The position numbers and the translations under genes were made by a program. This document shows, in pieces, positions 8,401-16,286 of a stretch of DNA of 64,000 bases. Source of the stretch: Haloimpatiens lingqiaonensis (GTDB lineage: Bacteria; Bacillota; Clostridia; Clostridiales; Clostridiaceae); the NCBI RefSeq assembly GCF_044502415.1, contig NZ_CP172402.1; one strand, 5' to 3'. A model generated the notes under the pieces. It worked only from the letters and a program-made list of their open reading frames with translations, did no database searches and was not told where the DNA came from. The stretch's first letter is position 1; each line of letters opens with the position of its first letter.

Positions 8401-10029
8401 ATGGCAAAGAGTATTACATTTGGTGAAGAAGCTAGAAGAGCTATGCAAGCTGGTGTTGATAAATTAGCTAACACTGTAAAAGTTACATTAGGACCTAAGG
8501 GGAGAAATGTTGTATTAGATAAAAAATTTGGTTCACCACTTATAACAAATGATGGTGTTACTATTGCAAGAGAAATAGAATTAGAAGATCCATACGAAAA
8601 TATGGGAGCTCAACTTGTTAAAGAAGTTGCTACTAAAACTAATGATGTAGCAGGAGACGGAACTACTACAGCTACACTTCTTGCACAAGCAATCATAAGA
8701 GAAGGATTGAAAAATGTAACAGCTGGAGCTAATCCAATTCTTATAAGAAACGGTATAAGAATAGCTGTAGACAAAGCTGTAGAAGAAATAAAGAAAATAT
8801 CTAAACCTATAGATGGAAAAGAAGACATAGCTAGAGTTGCAGCTATATCAGCAGCTGATGAAGAAATAGGAAAATTAATAGCAGATGCTATGGAAAAAGT
8901 AGGCAATGAAGGTGTTATTACTATAGAGGAATCTAAATCAATGCTTACTGAATTAGATGTAGTTGAAGGTATGCAATTTGATAGAGGATATTTAAGCCCA
9001 TACATGGTAACTGACACAGAAAAAATGGAAGCAGCATTAGATGATGTATATATCTTAATTACAGATAAGAAGATATCAAACATACAAGAAATACTTCCAG
9101 TACTTGAGCAAATAGTACAACAAGGTAAAAAATTATTAATAATAGCTGAAGATGTAGAAGGTGAAGCTTTAGCTACATTAGTTGTAAATAAATTAAGAGG
9201 AACATTTACTTGTGTTGCTGTAAAAGCACCAGGTTTTGGAGATAGAAGAAAAGAAATGCTTCAAGATATAGCTATACTAACAGGTGGTACAGTTATTTCA
9301 GAAGAATTAGGAAGAGATCTAAAAGATGTTACTTTAGATATGCTTGGAACAGCTGAAAGTGTTAAGATAACTAAAGAAAACACTACAGTAGTTAATGGAA
9401 GAGGAAATAAAGAAGAAATTCATGAAAGAGTAGCACAAATAAGAAGACAAATAGAAGAAACTACTTCTGACTTTGACAGAGAAAAACTTCAAGAAAGACT
9501 TGCAAAACTTGCAGGCGGAGTTGCTGTAATTAAAGTTGGTGCAGCTACTGAAACAGAATTAAAAGAAAGAAAATTAAGAATAGAAGATGCTCTAGCAGCT
9601 ACAAAAGCAGCTGTAGAAGAAGGTATAGTTCCAGGTGGTGGAACAGCTTATGTTGATGTAATACCAGAAGTGTCTAAATTAGAAGACAAAGTACAAGATA
9701 TTCAAATTGGTATTAACATTATAAGAAGAGCTCTTGAGGAACCAGTAAGACAAATAGCTACTAACGCTGGAGTTGAAGGTTCAGTAATAATAGAAAAAGT
9801 TAAAGAGAGCCAAGCAAACATAGGATTTGATGCTTTAAATGGTGAGTATGTAGATATGATGAAAAAAGGTATAGTTGACCCAACTAAGGTTACTAGATCA
9901 GCACTTCAAAATGCCGCTTCAGTAGCATCTACATTCTTAACAACAGAAGCAGCAGTAGCAGATATACCAGAAAAGAATCCAGCACCAGCAATGCCAGGAG
10001 CAGGAATGGGCATGGACGGAATGTACTAA
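8401..10029 (+). CDS. groEL: Chaperonin GroEL
   Basis: 542 residues. The ATP-driven double-ring chaperonin of the cytoplasm. Key features: the nucleotide site GPKGRNVVLDK near residue 30-40, DGVTIAREIELEDPYENMGA, the AGDGTTTATLLAQ loop around 85-97, and VPGGGTAYVDV near 412. The C-terminus is a short glycine/methionine-rich tail (PGAGMGMDGMY). Ribosome site AGGAGGG. Co-transcribed with groES under CIRCE control. No anomalies. Confidence 0.98.
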   Translation: MAKSITFGEEARRAMQAGVDKLANTVKVTLGPKGRNVVLDKKFGSPLITNDGVTIAREIELEDPYENMGAQLVKEVATKTNDVAGDGTTTATLLAQAIIREGLKNVTAGANPILIRNGIRIAVDKAVEEIKKISKPIDGKEDIARVAAISAADEEIGKLIADAMEKVGNEGVITIEESKSMLTELDVVEGMQFDRGYLSPYMVTDTEKMEAALDDVYILITDKKISNIQEILPVLEQIVQQGKKLLIIAEDVEGEALATLVVNKLRGTFTCVAVKAPGFGDRRKEMLQDIAILTGGTVISEELGRDLKDVTLDMLGTAESVKITKENTTVVNGRGNKEEIHERVAQIRRQIEETTSDFDREKLQERLAKLAGGVAVIKVGAATETELKERKLRIEDALAATKAAVEEGIVPGGGTAYVDVIPEVSKLEDKVQDIQIGINIIRRALEEPVRQIATNAGVEGSVIIEKVKESQANIGFDALNGEYVDMMKKGIVDPTKVTRSALQNAASVASTFLTTEAAVADIPEKNPAPAMPGAGMGMDGMY

Positions 10030-10211
10030 TAGCATAAATTACAAGTAATTTATGTCTATAGTGTGCTAGAGGGCCAAAACAGTGTGCTAGAGGGTCAGTT
10101 GGCTAGTGGGCTAGGTGAGAAAGATTTTCTTCGCTTTGCTCGGGAAAAGCTTTCATAGAATTGTGGTAAAAAATTAACTTGTTTGCATAGTTGAACATAG
10201 TTATTGAATAT

Positions 10212-10254
10212 AAAAACTAGAGTCATTCCATCAGGGGGGATGCTCTAGTTTTTA
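10212..10254 (+). terminator. Terminator downstream of groEL
   Basis: AAAAACTAGAG pairs with CTCTAGTTTTT; the loop carries a second small pairing (ATTCC with GGGAT). It ends in a T-run. It is 180 nt after the groEL stop; the intervening stretch holds only short direct repeats such as GTGTGCTAGAGGG (twice) and CTAGTGGGCTAG. Confidence 0.85.
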
Positions 10255-10423
10255 TTTTTAGTATTGTAATTGATATTAATATTTCATAAAACATTGCAAA
10301 TTTGCAATTTTACATGCAAAAAAATAAAAACATGCAATTTTATTTTAATTAGTTGTTGACAAATAGATTATTTTTAAATAGAATGTTAATAATAAGTTTT
10401 TAAGAATCGTGTAAAAAAGATAA

Positions 10424-10500
10424 ATACTCGCTCATATATCCCTTGAATATGGTAAGGAGTTTCTACCGGGAGCCGTAAATTCCCGACTATGAGTGATTAT
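10424..10500 (+). promoter_or_regulatory. Purine riboswitch aptamer, guanine-type
   Basis: P1 is CGCTCATA (10429-10436) with TATGAGTG. P2 is CCTT with AAGG enclosing a GAATATGGT loop, and P3 is CGGGA with TCCCG enclosing a GCCGTAAA loop; both loops have the sequence of the purine-riboswitch kissing pair. The junction carries GTTTCTACC and ends CCGACTATG, where the specificity base is C, predicting guanine/hypoxanthine rather than adenine. It controls guaB and probably guaA: ligand binding should favour the downstream terminator. Confidence 0.95.
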
Positions 10501-10510
10501 GGTAGGCGAA

Positions 10511-10562
10511 AGCATACTATTTTCACTCGTACCTTTTAAAGTGATGTAGTATGCTTTTTTTT
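10511..10562 (+). terminator. Riboswitch expression-platform terminator before guaB
   Basis: AGCATACTA pairs with TAGTATGCT, with an additional inner CAC/GTG pairing, then eight T. It lies 15 nt after the aptamer, the expected off-state terminator of a guanine riboswitch. Confidence 0.9.
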
Positions 10563-10615
10563 ATTATAGGCATATAAAACTATATCATTTTGGCTATTAT
10601 AAATGTAAGCGTAAT

Positions 10616-10750
10616 TTTATCCGATGACTATCTGCCGTAACACTCCCACTTCTAATAAAGTGGGAGATAACGGCAGCTACGTCCCTGGATAAAGATCTCT
10701 AACCTTCAGTTGGAGTAATAACTCCATCTGAAGCTAAGAGCTCTGTTTAT
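10616..10750 (+). repeat. 134-bp two-hairpin repeat, copy 1 (in the guaB leader)
   Basis: TTATCCGATGACTATCTGCC to CTGTTTAT. The 5' domain is a stem of CTGCCGT with ACGGCAG capped by CTCCCACTT with AAGTGGGAG, closed by TTATCC with GGATAA. The 3' domain is the CTTCAG-TTGGAGT hairpin with ACTCCA-TCTGAAG. It lies between the riboswitch terminator and the guaB start (52 nt), so it is in the 5' untranslated region of read-through guaB mRNA. Other copies: 17470, 25634, 52903, 55035, 55344 and, partial, 63981. Confidence 0.9.
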
Positions 10751-10801
10751 GAATTGTTAAATATTATGAGTGAATATAAATTATGAAAGGGTGTGTGCAA
10801 A

Positions 10802-12256
10802 GTGGCAATTATATTAAAGACAGGATATACTTTTGATGACGTTTTATTGATGCCAAACAAATCTGAGGTTTTACCGAAGGAAGTTAGTTTAAACACAAAT
10901 TTAACAAAAACTATAAAACTAAATATTCCTCTTATGAGTGCAGGTATGGATACTGTTACAGAATCTAAAATGGCTATTGCTATGGCAAGAGAAGGTGGCA
11001 TAGGAATAATACATAAGAATATGAGCATAGAAAGACAAGCATATGAAGTGGACAGAGTAAAAAGACAGGAAAATGGCGTAATATCTGATCCATTCTCTTT
11101 ATCACCAGATAATACTATAGAAGATGCCCTATCTTTAATGAGTCAATATAGAATATCAGGAGTGCCTATTACAGTTGACGGAAAACTTCAAGGAATAATA
11201 ACTAATAGGGACATACTATTTGAAAATGATTATTCTAAAAAAATATCACAAGTTATGACTAAAGAAAATCTTATAACAGCTCCAGAAGGAACTACAGTAG
11301 AGGAAGCTAAAGATATACTAAAAAAACATAAGATAGAAAAACTTCCATTAGTAGATGAAGAAAATAATTTAGTGGGACTTATCACTATTAAAGATATAGA
11401 AAAAGTTAAAAAATTCCCTAACGCAGCTAAGGATTCTAGAGGAAGACTTTTATGTGGTGCTGCAGTAGGAGTTACTAAAGACATGATGGTTAGAGTAGAT
11501 GCCCTAGTTAAAGCTAGTGTAGATGTTATAACTTTAGATACAGCTCATGGACATTCTAAGGGAGTTTTAGAGGCAGTAAAAACTATAAAAGCTAAATATC
11601 CAGAACTACAAATAATAGCTGGTAATGTGGCTACAGCAGAAGCAGTTAAAGATTTAATAGAAGCTGGAGCAGATTGTATAAAAGTTGGTATAGGACCAGG
11701 ATCTATATGTACTACAAGAGTAGTAGCTGGAGTAGGAGTTCCTCAACTTACAGCAGTAATGGACTGTGTAGAAGAAGCTAATAAGTACAATGTACCTATA
11801 ATCGCCGATGGTGGATTAAAATACTCTGGAGACGTGGTTAAAGCCCTTGCAGCAGGAGCTAAAATATGTATGATGGGATCTATGTTTGCAGGTTGTGAAG
11901 AATCTCCAGGAGAAACTGAAATATACCAAGGAAGAAGTTATAAGGTTTATAGAGGAATGGGTTCCATGGCAGCAATGCAATGTGGAAGTAAAGATAGATA
12001 TTTCCAAGAGGATAGCAAGAAGCTAGTTCCAGAAGGAATAGAAGGAAGAGTTCCATATAAAGGATATGTATCTGAAACTATATTCCAAATGCTTGGAGGA
12101 ATTCGTTCAGGTATGGGATATCTGGGAGCTAAGACTCTAGAAGATTTATATAAAACTGCAAGATTTGTAGTTCAAACATCTTCAGGTTTAAGAGAAAGTC
12201 ATCCACATGATATTAATATGACAAAAGAAGCACCAAACTATAGTGTAAATAGATAA
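10802..12256 (+). CDS. guaB: IMP dehydrogenase (GuaB)
   Basis: Converts IMP to XMP with NAD+, the first committed step of GMP synthesis. 484 residues from the GTG at 10802 (MAIILKTGYTFDDVLL); the in-frame GTG at 10793 is too close to the AAAGG ribosome site. A TIM-barrel enzyme interrupted by two CBS domains (about residues 90-205, for example LSLMSQYRISGVPIT and ILKKHKIEKLPLVDE). The active-site loop GPGSICTTR places the catalytic cysteine at residue 303, and GSMAAMQCGSKDRYFQ is the mobile flap. Preceded by a guanine riboswitch and followed 13 nt later by guaA, so the two genes form a GMP-synthesis operon. Confidence 0.98.
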   Translation: MAIILKTGYTFDDVLLMPNKSEVLPKEVSLNTNLTKTIKLNIPLMSAGMDTVTESKMAIAMAREGGIGIIHKNMSIERQAYEVDRVKRQENGVISDPFSLSPDNTIEDALSLMSQYRISGVPITVDGKLQGIITNRDILFENDYSKKISQVMTKENLITAPEGTTVEEAKDILKKHKIEKLPLVDEENNLVGLITIKDIEKVKKFPNAAKDSRGRLLCGAAVGVTKDMMVRVDALVKASVDVITLDTAHGHSKGVLEAVKTIKAKYPELQIIAGNVATAEAVKDLIEAGADCIKVGIGPGSICTTRVVAGVGVPQLTAVMDCVEEANKYNVPIIADGGLKYSGDVVKALAAGAKICMMGSMFAGCEESPGETEIYQGRSYKVYRGMGSMAAMQCGSKDRYFQEDSKKLVPEGIEGRVPYKGYVSETIFQMLGGIRSGMGYLGAKTLEDLYKTARFVVQTSSGLRESHPHDINMTKEAPNYSVNR

Positions 12257-12269
12257 TTGGAGGTCACTT

Positions 12270-13802
12270 ATGAAGAGAGAATTAGTATTAGTTGTAGATT
12301 TTGGCGGACAATATAATCAATTAATAGCTAGAAGAGTAAGAGAAAATGGAGTTTATTGTGAAATAATTCCTTATGATTACTCTATAGAAAAGATAAAAGA
12401 AAAAGACCCTAAGGGAATAATATTCACAGGTGGACCAAACAGTGTATATGCAGAGGGTGCTCCTAGAGTGGATAAAGAAATATTCCAATTAGCAGTTCCA
12501 ATACTTGGCATATGCTATGGTGATCAGCTTATGGCTTACAGCTTAGGCGGAGAAGTTACAAGCCCTGACAAGAGAGAATATGGAAAAACAGAATTAGATA
12601 TAGAAAATGATAATTTATTATTTCAGGGTGTAAAGGAAAAAGATCAATGCTGGATGAGTCACACAGATTATATTTCTAAAACACCTCAAGGCTTCAAAGT
12701 TATAGCTACTACAAAAGAATGTCCTTGTGCAGCTATGGCTAATGAAGAAAAAAAATTATATGGAGTACAGTTCCACCCAGAAGTAGAACACACTTTATTT
12801 GGAAAACAAATGCTTCATAATTTCTTATTTAACGTTTGTAATTTAAAAGGCGATTGGTCTATGTCTTCTTTTGCAGAAGAACAAATAAGCAAAATAAAAG
12901 AAGTAGTTGGAGATAAAAAAGTTATATGTGCTCTTTCTGGTGGCGTAGATTCATCAGTGGCAGCAGTACTTGTGCATAAAGCTATAGGAAAGCAATTAAC
13001 TTGTATATTTGTAGACCACGGTCTTCTTAGAAAAGACGAGGGAGATCAAGTAGAATCAATATTTAAAAAGCAATTTGACATGAATTTAATTCGTGTAAAT
13101 GCTCAAGATAGATTCCTAGGAAAACTAAAAGGAGTTTCTGATCCTGAAAAGAAGAGAAAAATAATAGGAGAAGAATTCATAAGAGTATTTGAAGAAGAGG
13201 CTAATAAGCTTGGAGAAATAGATTTCCTAGTACAGGGAACTATTTACCCAGACGTAGTAGAAAGTGGAACAAAAACTTCTGCTACAATAAAAAGCCATCA
13301 CAATGTAGGTGGACTTCCAGAAGATATGCAATTTGAATTAATAGAACCTTTAAGAGAGCTATTTAAAGACGAAGTAAGAGCCGTAGGAGAAGAGTTAGGC
13401 ATTCCACATAAATTAGTATGGAGACAGCCATTCCCAGGCCCAGGTCTTGCTATAAGAGTTTTAGGAGAGATTACAGAGGATAAACTAGAAATAGTTAGAG
13501 AGGCAGATGCAATTTTCAGAGAAGAAATAGCTAATGCTGGTTTAGATGAGGCTATATGGCAATACTTTGCATGCCTTCCAAACATCCAATCCGTTGGAGT
13601 TATGGGAGACGAAAGAACTTATTGCCACACTATAGCCCTAAGAGCAGTAACTTCCTCTGATGCTATGACTTCAGACTGGGCTAGAATCCCATATGAAATT
13701 TTAGACCTAGTTTCCCGTAGGATAGTTAACGAAGTTAAAGGAGTAAACAGAATTGTTTATGATGTAACTTCAAAACCACCTGCAACGATAGAATGGGAAT
13801 AA
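12270..13802 (+). CDS. guaA: GMP synthase, glutamine-hydrolysing (GuaA)
   Basis: Amidates XMP to GMP using glutamine and ATP. 510 residues. N-terminal class I glutaminase: catalytic cysteine C82 in ILGICYGDQ and the His/Glu of QFHPEVEHT. ATP pyrophosphatase domain with the P-loop ALSGGVDSSVAA (about 222-233) and DHGLLRKDEG. The C-terminal dimerisation domain ends DVTSKPPATIEWE, the universal GuaA ending. ATG behind TTGGAGG. Co-transcribed with guaB. The 3' end of guaA is a known integration site for genomic islands, and a recombinase remnant lies just downstream. Confidence 0.98.
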   Translation: MKRELVLVVDFGGQYNQLIARRVRENGVYCEIIPYDYSIEKIKEKDPKGIIFTGGPNSVYAEGAPRVDKEIFQLAVPILGICYGDQLMAYSLGGEVTSPDKREYGKTELDIENDNLLFQGVKEKDQCWMSHTDYISKTPQGFKVIATTKECPCAAMANEEKKLYGVQFHPEVEHTLFGKQMLHNFLFNVCNLKGDWSMSSFAEEQISKIKEVVGDKKVICALSGGVDSSVAAVLVHKAIGKQLTCIFVDHGLLRKDEGDQVESIFKKQFDMNLIRVNAQDRFLGKLKGVSDPEKKRKIIGEEFIRVFEEEANKLGEIDFLVQGTIYPDVVESGTKTSATIKSHHNVGGLPEDMQFELIEPLRELFKDEVRAVGEELGIPHKLVWRQPFPGPGLAIRVLGEITEDKLEIVREADAIFREEIANAGLDEAIWQYFACLPNIQSVGVMGDERTYCHTIALRAVTSSDAMTSDWARIPYEILDLVSRRIVNEVKGVNRIVYDVTSKPPATIEWE

Positions 13803-13837
13803 CGGAAACCCAGTAAAATCAATACTTAGATGATATA

Positions 13838-13888
13838 AAAAGTGTTTATGATTTACTTTTAAAATGAGTAAATTGTAAGCACTTTTTT
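13838..13888 (+). terminator. Terminator after guaA
   Basis: AAAAGTG with CACTTTTTT closes a hairpin whose inner part pairs ATTTACT with AGTAAAT. It ends in a T-run and sits 36 nt after the guaA stop. Confidence 0.85.
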
Positions 13889-13923
13889 ATGTTTTTTGTG
13901 CTAAAAAAGAAGGTGTTTTAGAA

Positions 13924-14371
13924 ATGAAGCGTGGAGAAGTCGTAGGCACTCGACAATTCGGGAAAAAACTTAATAATCAAAGAAAAAAATATAGTGAATT
14001 ATACAATGAATTTGTGCAACAGTTGGAAATAAAAGTCAGAGATGAACAAACTTTAACAAGTTATCATTATCATAGTAAATATTTCACAGAATTTTTAGGA
14101 GAAGATATTTATTGTGATGAAATAACATTGACTACCTTAGAGAACTATATTGTTTACATCAAAGAGGTAAAAAAAATAACGAATGGTATAACGATTAATA
14201 GTTATCTAAGTAATATTAGTCCAATAATAAAGTTTGGAATGAAAAAAAGGTTATATCCTAGAAGGATTTTTAATTCCATCAGTAAAAGAACAAGAAGTTA
14301 TAAAAGAAATTTATACACAAGAAGAATTAAATTCTTGTATATTAAAGTTAATTTATAAGGAAGGGATTTAG
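13924..14371 (+). pseudogene. Tyrosine recombinase (phage integrase) remnant
   Basis: An N-terminal SAM-like core-binding domain of a XerC/D-type integrase is readable (RDEQTLTSYHYHSKYFTEFLG, then NGITINSYLSNISPIIKFGMKKR). After that the frame is broken: removing one C of the CC at 14257-14258 restores LEGFLIPSVKEQEVIKEIYT followed by QEELNSC, the usual linker into the catalytic domain, which then stops at 14369-14371. The catalytic R-H-R-Y domain is absent. It is both frameshifted and truncated, so inactive. Its place directly behind guaA marks the likely entry point of the island that follows. Confidence 0.8.
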
Positions 14372-14430
14372 CTTTTCCTTTTTTTTATTTAAAATAATTT
14401 GTTAAATTTAGATTAAAAGCGTATATGTTA

Positions 14431-14446
14431 ATAACAAATGTGTTAT
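14431..14446 (+). promoter_or_regulatory. Operator 1 of the xre-immA-pin operon, overlapping the -10 box
   Basis: ATAAC, six bases, GTTAT. It overlaps TATAAT at 14444-14449, the probable -10 of the operon. Its twin is at 14472-14487, 41 bp away centre to centre (about four helical turns). A likely site for autorepression by the XRE protein encoded next. Confidence 0.6.
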
Positions 14447-14471
14447 AATTTGAATATATATATTATATAAA

Positions 14472-14487
14472 TTAACATATAAGTTAA
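14472..14487 (+). promoter_or_regulatory. Operator 2 of the xre-immA-pin operon
   Basis: TTAAC, six bases, GTTAA: the same TAAC-N6-GTTA architecture as operator 1, placed between the -10 box and the ribosome site. Confidence 0.6.
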
Positions 14488-14507
14488 TATTGAATGGAGG
14501 GATTATT

Positions 14508-14855
14508 GTGTCTAGAGTAACTCTTGAAAGAATAGGAGAAAAGCTCAAGGATGCAAGAACAAAGTCTGGTCTTACACAAGCACAAGTTGAGAATTTAATT
14601 GGAGTGAATAAGTCCCAATTGTCTTATTTTGAAACTGGTAAGAGAGAGATTAATATTACTCTTTTAGAGAAGTTATCTGTACTATATGGATATAGTTTGA
14701 ATTACTTTTTGGAAGATTCAGAGTTTAAAGAACCAGATACTGAAATTGCATTTAGAGGAGAAGAATTAAATGATAAGGATCTAGAAGTAATTGCTTGGAG
14801 TAAAGCATTTCTAGAAAACTTATGCTTTATGAATCAAATAAGAGGAAGGAAGTGA
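14508..14855 (+). CDS. XRE-family transcriptional regulator
   Basis: 115 residues from the GTG at 14508, which has GGAGGG seven bases upstream; the TTG at 14490 has none. The N-terminal helix-turn-helix runs IGEKLKDARTKSGLTQAQVE then LIGVNKSQLSYFETGKREIN and LLEKLSVLYG, a classic Cro/C1-type DNA-binding domain. The acidic C-terminal tail ends in LENLCFMNQIRGRK. It overlaps the translation-initiation region of the peptidase gene (ATG at 14864, nine bases after the stop), suggesting translational coupling. By analogy with ImmR-ImmA pairs, it probably represses its own operon and is the target of the peptidase. Inference; no direct evidence. Confidence 0.88.
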   Translation: MSRVTLERIGEKLKDARTKSGLTQAQVENLIGVNKSQLSYFETGKREINITLLEKLSVLYGYSLNYFLEDSEFKEPDTEIAFRGEELNDKDLEVIAWSKAFLENLCFMNQIRGRK

Positions 14856-14863
14856 TTGGTAAT

Positions 14864-15634
14864 ATGAGTTCGTCTTTAGAGAATATTGCTGTCACTAGAG
14901 CAATGAAAAGCCGTAATGAATTAGGTATTGGAAGCATGGATGCAGTAGATATCTTGAAAATTTTAAAGGATAGAGAAAATATATCAATTATTATGACGCC
15001 TCTTGATGGAGAAATATCAGGACTTTTTATGAGGAAGAATGATATTGGTATAATAATAATTAACAGTAACCGAAGCTATGGGCATCAGCTTTTTACCGCA
15101 GCTCATGAATATTATCACTTAAAGTATGATAAAGGTATGAATTCAAAGTTATGCCCTATTAATAAATATGATGAAGGCTATGAAAATGAAATTGAAGCAA
15201 ATATTTTTGCATCATATTTTTTGATGCCAGACGATACTCTAAGAATATATATAAATGAGAGAACCGACAATGGTAATAGAAGGTTAAATATAAGAGACTT
15301 AATTTATCTGGAAAATTATTTTATGGTAAGTCATTCATTGATGTTATATAGATTAAAATCAATGGGATATATAACTAGAGGAGAAGAGGAAGAATTTAAA
15401 TATTCAATTATATCTAAAGCTACTAAATTAGGATATGATGCGAAATTATATAAAAACACGGCTGATAGAGGTCTTGTTATATATTCAAATTATGCAGAAC
15501 TTGCAGAAGAACTATTAGAAGCTAAGCTAATAACTGTAGGTAAGTATGAGGAATTGCTTTTACGTGGGGGATATGAAGAGATACTTTTTGGAGATATAGA
15601 TGAAGGAGAAAAAGAGGAGCATTATGCAATTTAA
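14864..15634 (+). CDS. ImmA/IrrE-family zinc metallopeptidase
   Basis: 256 residues from the ATG at 14864, whose ribosome site is GGAAGTGATT. The M78-type zinc motif HEYYH is at 81-85 (TAAHEYYHLKYD), followed by the second-helix glutamate in EIEANIFASYFLMP (about 109-122). The C-terminal third (RLKSMGYITRGEEEEF onward) is a helical region seen in relatives paired with XRE proteins. Such peptidases cleave or bind a partner XRE repressor to derepress mobile elements or toxin operons. Upstream xre and downstream pin both overlap or abut it, so the three are one operon. The ending YEEILFGDIDEGEKEEHYAI overlaps the start of the PIN gene by 11 bases. Confidence 0.88.
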   Translation: MSSSLENIAVTRAMKSRNELGIGSMDAVDILKILKDRENISIIMTPLDGEISGLFMRKNDIGIIIINSNRSYGHQLFTAAHEYYHLKYDKGMNSKLCPINKYDEGYENEIEANIFASYFLMPDDTLRIYINERTDNGNRRLNIRDLIYLENYFMVSHSLMLYRLKSMGYITRGEEEEFKYSIISKATKLGYDAKLYKNTADRGLVIYSNYAELAEELLEAKLITVGKYEELLLRGGYEEILFGDIDEGEKEEHYAI

Positions 15635-16199
15635 GTTGCCAGTAGTATTCGATAATGATTGCATATCCTCTTTTTTATGGATCAAAAGATTAGATATCAT
15701 TGAGTTTATATTCCCTAAAAGTGAAATTATTATACCTGAGGTTGTACTTGACGAATTGAAAATGTTAGAGTCAAGTGCAAGATTTAATTATGTATACAAT
15801 GACTTAAAACATAAGATAGATAGTGGAGAATATATATTACAACCCATTAGTGCTTTAAGCACAGAGGCTATTGATTATGCTGAACTCACCCGAATGGATA
15901 ATCCTCAAGCTATTGGAAAGGGAGAAGCAGCAGCTATAGTATTGGCGAAGTCTTTGGGTGGTACATTGGCAAGCAATAATTTAGCAGATATTTTACCTTA
16001 TGTTAAAGGTGGGCAACCTCCATATATAATGACTGATACCATTTTGTATAGTTACTATAAGGAAGGAAAGATAACAATTACCGAAGGTAATGCGATATGG
16101 AATGATATGAAGCGTAGGAAAAGAAGATTGCCTCCTTATAATTTTGATGAAGTTGTTAAAAGAATGGATTGTAATTCACAAAATCATAATGTTATATAA
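15624..16199 (+). CDS. PIN-domain (VapC-like fold) protein, probable toxin or effector
   Basis: 191 residues from the ATG at 15624, with GAGGAG upstream and the start inside the peptidase gene. PIN acidic residues: D10 in VVFDNDCIS, E44 in EVVLDELK, E101 in IGKGEAAAIVLAKS. The usual last Asp pair is replaced by asparagines in GTLASNNLADI. The C-terminal region (IMTDTILYSYYKEGKITITE) resembles larger DUF3368-type PIN proteins rather than small VapCs. PIN domains are Mg-dependent RNases, often toxins. Here the partners are an XRE regulator and a peptidase instead of a conventional antitoxin. The missing acidic residue may mean reduced or altered activity. The toxin role is inference. Confidence 0.75.
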   Translation: MQFKLPVVFDNDCISSFLWIKRLDIIEFIFPKSEIIIPEVVLDELKMLESSARFNYVYNDLKHKIDSGEYILQPISALSTEAIDYAELTRMDNPQAIGKGEAAAIVLAKSLGGTLASNNLADILPYVKGGQPPYIMTDTILYSYYKEGKITITEGNAIWNDMKRRKRRLPPYNFDEVVKRMDCNSQNHNVI

Positions 16200-16286
16200 T
16201 ACTTTTAGAATTATAGAATAAAAAATATGAAGGTACTAGTGATTAATTTAATGCTAGTACATAATTTTAGACTGGAGATATTTATT

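Noticed and set aside
8610..9083. 157-codon ORF antisense to groEL
   Set aside because: Antisense shadow of a highly biased coding sequence.
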